DNA from: Alnus glutinosa
Lineage: Eukaryota > Streptophyta > Magnoliopsida > Fagales > Betulaceae
DNA length: 64,000 nucleotides
Reading direction: 5' to 3'
NCBI RefSeq assembly: GCF_958979055.1
Contig: NC_084898.1
Coordinates: forward strand, 23,277,102-23,341,101
The translations under genes were made by a program, and so were the position numbers. Under the pieces are notes generated by a model. That model worked only from the letters and a program-made list of their open reading frames with translations, did not search any database and was not told where the DNA came from. How positions within the stretch are numbered: the stretch's first letter is position 1; each line of letters opens with the position of its first letter. Positions 37,417-48,649 of this stretch are shown here, one piece after another.

Positions 37417-37674
37417 GATTCTCCACCCCCACAGAAGAGTAGTGGTGAAGATCCATCTCCATAAAATTGGTTAGGAGTGGAGCATCACTCCCGCTCCACC
37501 CTGCGAGGGTGGAGAACTAACCTCACAAAGGAGGGTACATGGTGGTGGATCCAGCCCCACAAAGGTAGGGTGGAGTGGAGGCACCCCCATCGCCCCTCCC
37601 TTGCGAGGGTGATTCTCCACCCCCATAGAGGAGTAGTGGTGGAGATCCACCTCCATAAAAGTTAGTTAGGGGTC
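37417..37674 (+). repeat. Direct repeat, period 194 bp, CCACCCCC-rich
   Basis: GATTCTCCACCCCCA at 37417 recurs at 37611. In both copies it is followed by an AGTAGTGGTG(A/G)AGATCCA(T/C)CTCC tract and ATAAAA, ending near 37480 and 37674. The intervening DNA is full of GGGTGGAG and CTCCACCC units. No coding signature. Confidence 0.75.
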
Positions 37675-39328
37675 GAACATAAAACCCGCTTTCCCTTGTG
37701 GGGGTGGAAGGGTGGAAGTCCACTCTTAGAGGGTTGGTGGAATGTTTAGGTTTTCTTTTTCTATTCCTTTCTTTTTTTTCTTTTTTTCTTTTTTTTGTGT
37801 TTTGTTTTGAAGAAAGAATGTGTGGCGGTGACACTTCTACCGCTAAAATTGGATGTAAAATATAACGAAAGAGCATATTTTTCACTTGGCCAAAACTCAA
37901 ATCTTTAATAGTCCAAATTATAAACTGAAGTCCTTATCAATTCACAAGGCTAAAACTCAGGATGTTTTGGAACAACTTTTCCACTGTTTTTTCTTTCTTA
38001 CCAGCCAAGATTTTAAAACAAGATCTATTTAGATTAACCCCAACCTATCTCGTAATGAGACAAGGGTCACGGGCTTCCTATCAATGCCGGAATTAAATGA
38101 CCATCATTATGCCTAAAACTGAATGGAGGACTATTTAACACCTTGTGATTTGCCATTATTCAATAATTTTCTGACCAATAGTCCACAGTTGGATCGCAAA
38201 GCGTAAAAAAATAAAATAAAAAATAAAATAAAATGGTAGAAGTGGTCGATTTCATAGTGAAAAGGAGCTTTTTATGAGTTAACTTAACAAGAAGACAAAA
38301 AAGAAGAAAAAGAAAAGAAAAGAAAGGGTTTTTGAAGCCTATTTTATGAGTTGGTACTGCTGAAATTTAAATGTGAATGAAGTAAAAAGGCAAAAAAGAT
38401 GTTAATCGTGTAATTGTGAGTGAATGATAATTGAAGGAAGAAGGAAGGAGGAAGGAGGAAGGAGGGGTCGTTTTATGGGGAATTGGAAAATAGGAAGACC
38501 ACCTTATCTTTTGTCTACTGCTTTCGGCTCCCTTTGTCCCCTGACGGCTGAAGCCAATAGCAATATTGTGCAACAACTCCTCCCTCTAATCAACGGCTCT
38601 CCTCGCACGCAGAAACAAATATTGGAAAGAGAAACAAGTCAAAATATGCATGTTCACAATTGTTTGTGCTCCATTAATGTTGCCTAGCAAATACATAAAA
38701 AGAAACAAAAGTTGTGGAATGAGTACACTAAATTCAACCAAGTAATTGATGGCTATAATTCAATTATTATATTCTATCCGTTAATCCGATCCACCCAAAA
38801 CCAGCCAACCCACCAACCGGCCAAGTTAATTTAATTTTGAAATGAATCTAAAAATCATTTAGACTTTGTTTAAAATCTGTTTGGATTTACGATTTACAAT
38901 TTTAAAACGTAATTAATAGATGGAATTATGATTAGGAGAGCCTATTGCCCATGGGAGAGAGGGACGTGACAAGTTGCTTTTTCCAACATCAGTGGGGTGA
39001 GATTTGAGTGATACATAAAGGAAAAGGTCAGATTCATTTGGCTGCATCCACCATTAATCATAGTCCTTCCGAGTGAGTGAGTGAGTTTCGAGTCATTTGG
39101 CTGCATTTACCAAATCGCAGCCTAGTAATAATTTGGAAAAGCTTGGAAAAGGCAGCCTCCAAACACTGTTTGCCAAAAGCCGAAAAGATTTAAAAAATAA
39201 ATAAAAGAGTAGTGATTTTGTTTGTACCGACGGCCAACCTTCCCACCTTACCATAATCTCTCACAATTACCACTAATGTCTCCTCTAATCATCGTTGTTT
39301 TGTTAAAGATAGCACTGACCATTGAACC

Positions 39329-39532
39329 ATGGAAAACATGCAGGAGTTCTTGTTCCAGACATGTCCCGACATCTTCGGTTGTGACACACCAGCATCGTTC
39401 GATCATCTGGGTGGTCTGTTCTGTAGAGTCTTCGTGGGATATATAGCTAGCGGCGGTCTCGTTGTCGGGATAAGATTTGGCGATCCAAATGAGGAAAATC
39501 TTGACGATTGGAGTTTAGAAAACATGCAGTAA
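39329..39532 (+). CDS. Orphan small ORF, unrecognised
   Basis: A 67-codon ORF begins MENMQEFLFQTC and ends DDWSLENMQ, so the same ENMQ (GAAAACATGCAG in DNA) opens and closes it. The middle has a hydrophobic stretch (LFCRVFVGYIASGGLVVGI) and the tail is acidic. GC is slightly above that of its surroundings. I do not recognise any domain, and there is no clear promoter or splice context. It could be a transposon fragment or a chance ORF. Confidence 0.15.
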   Translation: MENMQEFLFQTCPDIFGCDTPASFDHLGGLFCRVFVGYIASGGLVVGIRFGDPNEENLDDWSLENMQ

Positions 39533-41049
39533 TTAAAATACTAATTATTAATATTGTTTGGAATCGATGAATATTCTTAATTGTGTGCTTGTTTGACGTA
39601 GGATGCAATTATCTAATCATGTGGTCAAACACTGAGTAGCTTACCTCGTGTTTCACAATATACGTGACTTTTTTTTCTCTTATTTTCCTACTTTTTAGGT
39701 TCACTTTTCTGCTGAAGTATATGTTTCGATTTTGGCTCCACATCATGTCCTCGTTCCGACGTGCTTCGGAGGCCAATAACAAATATGCCTATACGTACGT
39801 GAAGACGGCATTCTGACGGCAAGAACAAATATCCCCAAGAGAGAACATATTTTTCACACCCAACACTTTAGGTTAGGAGATGAAAAGAGACGGAATATAG
39901 TCCAATTTTTAAAACCTAACAAAAATGCTTGAAGAAAACAATTAAGTTTCTTAATTCCTTGGGGGTTGCATGAAATCTTATGATTGAGCTCTTCTTTCTT
40001 TTTCTCTCGGTCCTTTTTATCTTACACTTTTAGAGGTGGAGAAATCGTGCAAACTTCTTCTAGGGTTTATAGGGATTGAAAATCGAGTTTTTCGGTTTTG
40101 GGCACTCAAAAAACTGCCTTGTCATGTCGGGATTGGTCCTGAAAAAGGGGAGATTGGTCGCCTTTTTTTTAAAAAAAATAAAAAATAAAAAATCATAAGA
40201 TCCTTGTAGAAAATACAATTTGTTTTAAACACCGTTATGAAACGCATGTCAAGAACTATCCTGATAAGAACAGCCCACACAATCCAGGAGCTCCAGTTTT
40301 AGATTTGGTAAAGAGTTCCTAACTAATCTTTTCCTATCTCTCTCTTAGTTGAAAGAATGAGCGTGCGCGCATACACACATATGATGTATATATGCATGAA
40401 AAACATATCCATGTGTAGTAAAAGCTTATCAATCTTCTTAGATGTAATCTCTTTAGCTGTTATATTATTAATTTCTAAGGCATAAAAATAAGGTTTATTA
40501 TTAATTTTTTAATTGGCTAATTCAATGAGAAAATAATTTGGGAGCTATTTTTCAAATCTCAACTTGTACTAGATGTTGATTTATTTAACTTTTCTAATTT
40601 ATAGACCACTTCATTAGATATTTCAATACTTAAAGCAATGTCAAAAATATTTTTATTACCATCATAGCCAATAATTGTCGATATATCTTTTTTCTTTTTT
40701 CTTTTTCACTTAATGTAAAAGAGTCGTCAAAATTTTAGTGAATTTTGACAAATATGTATGGATAACCAAACAAATAACCAAATAGAGTGATTTCATTTGA
40801 ATTGAAGGAATAATGTTCTCATTTTAGTGAATAGCCTTGTATAAAAAAATTTTAACAATAAAAATGCCTAGTGGTACCACAAGTATAACAAGCTTCCAAT
40901 TTATCTATTGAGCTGCATTTCTAGCAATGTATGAGACCCAAACTTGTTACATAGAAGTTTTCAATTATCTCTTATTTCAAATTTTTTTTTTTTTTAATAA
41001 TATTAATCATGGATGCTTTACTACATTATTTGATCTATTATGTATTTGA

Positions 41050-41393
41050 ATTTTCAAGTTATTGAGAGCTAAGGGCACTTTGCTGGGTCGTGATCCTGTT
41101 CACCGTATATGGAAGTAGGTTCCTCTATGTGTCTTGTGGGGCTTGTGGCGTAAGAGAAATTCTAGACTTTTTGAGGATGCGGAGATACAGGTTGGGGCTC
41201 TTTGTAGAAAGGTGCTTAATATGTTATATCTTTGAGTGTCGGCGCATAACTTGGGTAGTATGCCATACGCTGATTATTTACTTTCTTGTTCGTTTCAATC
41301 CTCTTTTTAGGGGTTCCTTTGTATACTTCTTGTGTACTAGGGTTGCGCCCCTCTGCGCTTTTTAATGAATTCTTACTTATCAAAAAAAAAAAA
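41050..41393 (+). mobile_element. LINE 3'-end remnant with polyA tail
   Basis: Broken coding for the C-terminal end of an L1-type reverse transcriptase can be read (RKRNSRLFEDAE in one frame). The typical 3' end follows: TGTACTAGGGTTGCGCCCCT, then CGCTTTTTAATGAATTCTTA, then a 13-A tail. Strongly 5'-truncated. No target duplication recognised. Confidence 0.65.
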
Positions 41394-41798
41394 AGTGGAT
41401 TGGAAAATGGCGAATCCAAGATTATGTAATTTGTGGGCTGAATTTTATATGGGATTTGTTAATCCTATTTTGTGTTTGAAGATTTTAGTATTGTCAGTGT
41501 AGCACCCCCGAACCATAAAGACTAGGTTAGTTTTTCAAACAAAATAACAATCACAAGTAAATAAATATATTCTCAACCTGTGACTGTGAGTTGAGTCTAT
41601 TTAAGCCACCTGATTAACTATAAGTGCACCCAACTTGGCAAATCTTTGGGCGATGGACCATACATAGTGATTGCATTCTTCTAAGCATTTCATACATTCA
41701 CTAATAATATTAGTGACTAGAAACTAAACATTTAAATTATTATTTCACCATTACAGCTTGAATTGAAGCAATTTAAAACACATAAACATTTTTTAAGG

Positions 41799-42792
41799 TG
41801 TAATACCCCGCCTTAAGCTTAAGAATATTAATTTAAACTCTAAGAATTTTATTTTAATTTTAGGAGCCCTCCAGAGTTTAATTTAGAATAACTGTAGGGT
41901 TTATTAGAAATATTATACATATTCTCCTATAAAATAGAAAATTAAAGTTTTAAGGGTTAATGTCATTTGAAAGCTTGGATTATTCATCCATGCAATAATT
42001 TTACTTTTAAAATAATAATAATAATTCATTTGTGGAATTTATGGGAAACTGCCTAGTAAATGTTTAAAAACACCAAAAAATATATTTTGAGTCCACAAAG
42101 TTCATAATAGTAATTTTTTTAATGTGAAATTTCATTAAAGCTCAGAATAAAGTTAAATTTCATTAAAATGAAATTTTTTACTAGTAAAAGTAAATTTTCA
42201 CTTAAAGCCAAATTGAATAAATAAATTAGAGAAAAATTGTCAAATGGATTCATTAAATTTTGAAATTTATTCCTGAAGTATTAGAATGTATTTTGGGTGT
42301 AAGATAATTGTTGGACCCTTGAAACTGGCGATAACCATTAAAAACAATTTATCCTTAATTGGTTTGTAGGCCTAGTGAGCTAGTTTGTTGCCCAATTGGT
42401 TTTATCTTGGCCCAAATATTGTTGGAATGAGATTTTTCGTCGAAGTGAATATGCAAAACCCCTTTTAGACATACCAAAAATTATTGAATCGGTTTGGGAC
42501 CAATAAGGACGTTTTGGGCCAAAAGAATGCATAAAATGTGATAAAAGGCCAATCAAGGCCCAAGGGCAGAGATTTGGGAAGGATGAAGAAATGATTCAAA
42601 GAAAGTACTAGTCACATCTGCACAATCATCCCAAAATGACTAGTCAATTTGGAAATTCCCTAAAAAAATTTATAAAGCTTAGTTTCACCTAGTAACTAAG
42701 AAATGTGGGACAATGCTCATGACTATCTCTTATATACCACTTACTCTCTATGTAGACTACTCATCTTCCTAATATAAGATCAGAGTGTTACA
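41799..42792 (+). mobile_element. LTR-like segment (TGTAATACCCC ... GTGTTACA)
   Basis: It begins TGTAATACCCCGCC and ends GTGTTACA. Near its end it carries a TATA-like CTTATATACC, followed by the stretch up to AGTGTTACA, as in Gypsy LTRs. The flanking 5-mers (TAAGG and TGGAG) do not match well, so the left boundary may be wrong. Confidence 0.4.
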
Positions 42793-42931
42793 TGGAGAGT
42801 CTTCTGAAAGCATTTTGGCAGCCAATGAGTGGATCACAACACCCTCCAATCACCCTTGGCCATGTAGGATTGAAAAACCATGGACCAAGCTCATGTTTTT
42901 CTTAAAAACCATAGTCTATAAATGCCCAAGG

Positions 42932-43995
42932 TGTAACACCAAAGGAATAAAATTGGATTTTTATTCATAAATAAGTAGCTAATATAAATGCAATTGTAGA
43001 ATACCATTTACAAGGTGTTAGGCTCACAACTTAATCTTATAAAATTCATGAGGATCAAAATACACAGTTTTTGACAGAATAATCATGTTTGACGACAAAA
43101 AGTTTTAGCCTTCCTATGGGTGATTACTTACCTTGAACACTCAGATCCAACCTTGAATATTTCAAAATATCAACTTCTCATTTCTATAAGTTATACTCTA
43201 ATATTAGTCAAGACACTAAGCGTGACCCTAATCCTACACATAAAACCCTAATCATGCGCTTAAAACACTAATCATGCTCCTATTGCATAGAAAGATTGAT
43301 CGACCCTCAAGGATAGTTCGATCGTTATGCCCCATAATGTATTTTTCCCCACTTCAACCTACCAGAACCTAACTTATCTCTTACCCGAGACTCCTAGAGA
43401 TTACTACATTCCAAAAGAGCTCCATACATCATGCACAAACATTTTAAAATAAGGAAGGTCACAAACACCACTTAAAAAATCAAGGTCCTAACTTTCTTTC
43501 CATAATCATATCTTCCTTGTTACACAACCAAGGAAATGCTTTAAGGTGTTGAAAGGTATGTATTTTAACACTTCTTTAAGGTTGCAAAAGGTAGTTAGTC
43601 TTAAAAGTCTAAATCTTTCATACAAAAATCAAGCTAATCTACTTAAAAGACTTAACTTTATACCACTATTTAGGGTATAAAACTAACATTCGATTTAACA
43701 CAATAAACACAGTTTAAACATGAGGAATAGACACAAGTTAGGGTTAGATTGCATTATACCTCGAAGGTGGAAACTTTCCAAGCCTAGGAGCACAATCTTC
43801 AAAATGGTAATTTGATATATCTAAGTGTCACACCTATCAGCTCGTGGGACTTTTATCAAAAATTGTTATTAATTGAAGGGGTTAAAGTATATTTAACCCT
43901 ACATTAAAGTACTACTTGCTTCAAAATCATGCCATCCTTATTGGCTCAAATCAGTGATTTGTAAAATATTTCATGTGTTTGGGCGAAGTGTTACA
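42932..43995. mobile_element. Candidate solo LTR (TGTAACAC ... GTGTTACA)
   Basis: The 1,064-bp segment has perfect 8-bp inverted ends, TGTAACAC and GTGTTACA. It is flanked by CAAGG (42927-42931) and CAAGA (43996-44000), a 5-bp duplication with one mismatch. No internal coding region or second LTR is present, as expected for a solo LTR. Confidence 0.55.
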
Positions 43996-46862
43996 CAAGA
44001 ATCCCAACTTGTTTCTCGTCGCAACAGCTCCAGCTCCTCACTAAGCAATATTCCTTCTCTGTCTCCTTATCGACCTATTAGTAGACTTCAAACGGTTGAA
44101 GAAGATGAACTTGTGGTTTGAATGATCACTTCAAGAGAATTATGCAACGGTAGCTCTCATCAAAAGATTCTTTTGGCTCACCATAAAATGAAGCTAAGCT
44201 TCTCAATATGAAGTGCTATGATGGCTTAGGCTTACTTCTCAATCATGCAAAAGCATCATTTTATAAAGAAAGGATAAAAAACCTTAACTCTGCGTGTGAA
44301 AAATCTTTCAAACGTATGTAGCTCATCGAGCGGCATCATGACATGTTAGCTATCCTGTTAGGACTCGCCTAGGGTTTTTAGTATGTGAGCAACAAATTAA
44401 CAAAGGCGTCAGGACACCTAGCTGACGACTTAGTTGACAAACTTCTCGGTGAGTCTATTGGAACCCATTGGATCAGGACATGTTTCTAACGTCTTATGCT
44501 AATCACACGTTGTAACTTGTCAGTCTTTATATTTGAGCTGGATCAGAACCTGTTGCTGACACCTTAGTTGATGATGATCTTGGTGGCTCCTTTAGACCAC
44601 ACACTCTAGGACGGCTTGTTAGCGTTGTTATTGGCGAGGCTCTTTAGAGTGCTTCTGACCAATCGTGTTAGGACATCTAGTTGACGCATTTGCTAACACC
44701 AATGTAAAACTTACAACTTCAACTCCATATTACATCCATCAAAGTTTTGATCACCGAATAGGCCAGCACTAAAAACCTAACACCCTAGATGGGGAAGGAA
44801 AATCATTGCTGTTTCGAGGGTTTGCTCTTACGTATGGCTTGAATCCCTTGATGTCTAAATGGGGTATATCTGGGTTCAAAGGGACAAACATTAGCCGCAT
44901 GGCCGAGCCTCCTACATTTAAAACAAAAGTTGAAAGCTATTCATACCTCTGTAGATCCACATAGAAGAGTTGTTTGGTATGCTGAGAAAGAAACCCTATG
45001 ACCAGTGGGTCTACAACCTCAAATTCTACTCTCACCCGCAAGGCTCGTTTACACATAATGGCGTTGGAACCACCGGAATCTATATCCAAGAGCTTCCCAA
45101 TCCCTTATGTGATTTTTTCAGCATTGGATTTATACATGTTTTCCTGTGGGAGCTCGTGGTTTTGGACCTATAAAATGGCTTTTGAGAAGTCAATTTCCGT
45201 CAAAGAAACCTCGGAGGCCATTCTTTGAGAAGTATGGGATTGAGAGATAGGATTTACTTTAACAAAAAAAATAAATTTTAAAAACAAAATACAAAAAATG
45301 GTTAATTATACTTTACCCTCTTAAATTACAACCTCAATTGTACTTAACCTCCAAATTATAGTAACTTGGACCTATAAATGTTTTTAAGTTATACCATGTG
45401 TAAAATCTAGCTTTTATTTTGGATAGAAAACTTCACACATGCCAATCACTTGTGCATGAGGTGTTTCTTCTACCAAAAACACATATAATTTAAATGACAA
45501 AATTATAAAACTACCATTTACATAGGGGTGACTTCTTGGGTGGGGGTGAACATGCATGGTCAACCCCTTAGATAGGGATTGCAATGACCGCGACCTTCGT
45601 AACAAATGGGGTAGCCATTGTGACTTCCTCTAAAGCGGGGTATGGATCCTTTCATATCAAGGTAAGCCAAATTGAAGTTTGAGGGAATTTTAAATAAAAG
45701 GAATTAGTTTCGTGACTACCCGTACTTTGGAACAAAGGGATATATACCTCCACCCTATAGGAAGGTTGTTGTTGCCACCCCTTGTATTATAGAGGGTCAC
45801 GACTCACGACCAATGTTACCCTATCCCAAAACCCACCCTTATTACGCTACCCTCATCCTAAAAGCCACCTCTATGTTAGGAGTCATCCCTTTGTTATGGG
45901 CAATGCCATAATTTATTTCCTCAAATTGAAGGTATTTTTGGTAGAAAAACGACCGATGCATGCATGAGTGGCACAAGTAACGTTTTCCATTTAAAATGAT
46001 GGCCAGATTTTATAGAGGGGCAATTCCAAATATTTTGATGGTTTATAAGTTCAAATGTCATGAGTTGTGGAACAAACTATTAGGCCTCGTTTGGTTTGCG
46101 GAATGAATATTCCATTCGGAAACAAAATGGTTATTAGCAGGAATGAAAGAGAGTGGAATTAAATGGTTATTCCTAATATTTAGTTTAGTAACAACTCATA
46201 TACTTTAATTGGAATCAAATCAAAATTACTAAAAAAAACCCACATTATTTATGTATTTTTTTTTTTAAAAAAAAAAAACTTAAGTTATTGAAGAAAAAAA
46301 AACTAGTGGGTGGCCGCAACCACCCCTGGAGTGGTCTCCCGAGGTGGCACAGTGGGTGGTCGGCCAGCCACTGTAAAGGAAGGGTTGGAGTTTTGTTTTT
46401 TCTTTTTTCTTTGAAAAAAATTTGAAGGAAAATAAAAAATAATAGTTTTTTTTTCTTCGAAAATATAGTCTATTTCTATTGGAATAACGATTCCTTTCAT
46501 TTTTTAGAAAAATATGTATTCTTCTTCGTAAGAAAATAAGTATTCAATTGAAAATAACTATTACAAAGCATAAATTCCTACCAAACATCATAATAAGGTG
46601 TATTTCCGCGAACCAAACAGGGTTATTTTGTTCCAATAGATAGGAAAAGATCATCGGGTCATGCCTTAAACCGATCTCACCCGTTTCGATTACAGTTCAA
46701 ATTCGGGTTGACTCGGACCTTTTGCGCGAACCAAAAGAGCTGTCCATGCCTGTTCACTTGTTCCAGTTGATGGGTTCGCAAAGCATTTTGTCTGTGATGC
46801 GTCTGGTCAGGCAGGTCTTATACGATTACAGATAACTCCAAAACTCCCAACCACCTCCATCC

Positions 46863-48613
46863 ATGGCTGCTTTAGCCTTCACACCCCACATCCAAAGGCC
46901 CCCAATCCCAGTAGTCCAGACACCCATCAGAGCTCCCAAAGCCAGAACGAGAACGAGAGTCTCACTCCAACCAGCCCCAACCTTCTCAGACCCCTTTGTC
47001 CTCCAACTAGCAGAAATCCTTGAAGACTCTCTGCCCTCTTCTTCTTCTTCTTCACCACCATTGCCTCTCCAAAAGCTTAGAGACACTTCCTCCGAGACTC
47101 TCCTCTCAACCCCATGGCCCTCCCGCAAAGATGAGTCATTTCGCTTCACAGACACCTCCTTCATCAGACGCTCCCAAATTAGCCCAATCCCTAAACCTCC
47201 TCACTCCTCAGCTCTCTCAGGCATTTCTTCGAACACCCAGTTCCCCAATCTTGTTATTGCTGATGGGTATGTCGTAAATTCGGCGAATTTGTCCGAATTG
47301 CCAAGTGGGGTTTTTGTTGGGAGCTTGTTGGAGCTGTCTGAAGAGAGAATTATCAAAAGGGTGTGTGAATCTGTGTGTAATTCGACTGGAGGTGACTTGT
47401 TTTGGTCTATTAATGGGATAGGCGCGCCGGATTTGACGGTGGTGTATGTTCCAGCGGGGTGTAAGGTAGAGAATCCTGTTTGTTTGAGGTACATTTCTAT
47501 TGAGGGCAGTGACGATGGGTCAAATGAATTGCCCATATCGAATCCGAGGGTGTTTGTGTTGGTGGAGAGGGGAGGAGAGATTGCTATAGTTGAGGAGTTC
47601 CAAGGTAAGGATGAGAAGAAGAGTTATTGGACGAATTCAGTTTTGGAAGTGGTGGTTGAACAAGGCGGGAAGGTTAGGCATTCATATATTCAGAATCAGT
47701 CTTTAAATGCTGCTCATATAAAGTGGACTTCAGTCCAGCAGGTGAATTCTTGTTCTTGCTGACTTTTGTTTCTTTCTTTTCGTGGTTGAATTGTTATTAT
47801 TGGTTGTTAAGTATAGTCTGTACAGCTTGTTTGATATGTTTGCAGTTAGGAGAAGATCGTAGGAAATGTGAATTACGATCATATTCATGGAAACAATTGG
47901 GGCAGTACATTTCTTATGTCATTGAACATGGGGCAGTAAATGGATCATTTCTACATGCACATATGTATGCATTTTAGGACTTCTGCTATATATGATCAAA
48001 TGTGGTCTTTAAAATGACTAGTTGCTAACTAGTGCTTGAGAAGTGCTCACATAAGATTGTTGACGACTTAAAACTGAAAGCTTATTAGATTGACAATAAA
48101 TTATTTTTATAAATAGTTGAAACTAAGACACTTATTTAAATTATAATCTGGTTTTGGGAAACGAAATCTCTGAATTGAGAATAACCTTGAGACATCTTGG
48201 TCTCTGAAAAGAAACTATAATAATAATAAATAGAAGTGAGCATGGTCATTAATATTAACTCCATTTAAATTGGAACATCCTGTGGAATTTGAATTATTCT
48301 TGGATGACTATGTGGGTTTGCATTCTGATTTGTTTAGGCCCTAAAACAGAGAGAATATTTTTGCTTGCGTATCTTACACTCACACAGATATACTTCAATT
48401 CTCTTTACGTCATGTCCCCTCGGATGGTTTATTTGGCATGCCAAAGGACCTATTACAGTCTAAGCACTAGTTGAACCACCTCTGGGTAGAAGTTTAATAT
48501 GCACGTGACGTCGGAGTGATTAGCGAATCAGTCTGTTTGTTCATGTCTTGCATTAAGATAGGAAAATTTATGATCTTGTGTCCTTTTTTTTCTTTTTCTT
48601 TTTCTTCTTCTTT

Positions 48614-48649
<36 letters not shown>

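Larger units (their letters stand above)
35999..46862. other. Gene-poor region between LEA_2-like ORF and SUFD
   Basis: About 10.8 kb, AT-rich, without a convincing protein gene. It contains a 194-bp-period direct repeat (37417-37674), an orphan small ORF (39329-39532), a LINE 3' remnant (about 41050-41393), LTR-derived sequence (about 41799-42792 and 42932-43995) and a GGGTGG...CCACCC patch (about 46305-46375). The stretch 44000-45250 has no feature I can name. Confidence 0.6.

Noticed and set aside
48612-48649. Long T-run in SUFD intron 1 as a retroposon tail
   Set aside because: No target duplication or element body could be found next to it; best left as a simple pyrimidine tract.
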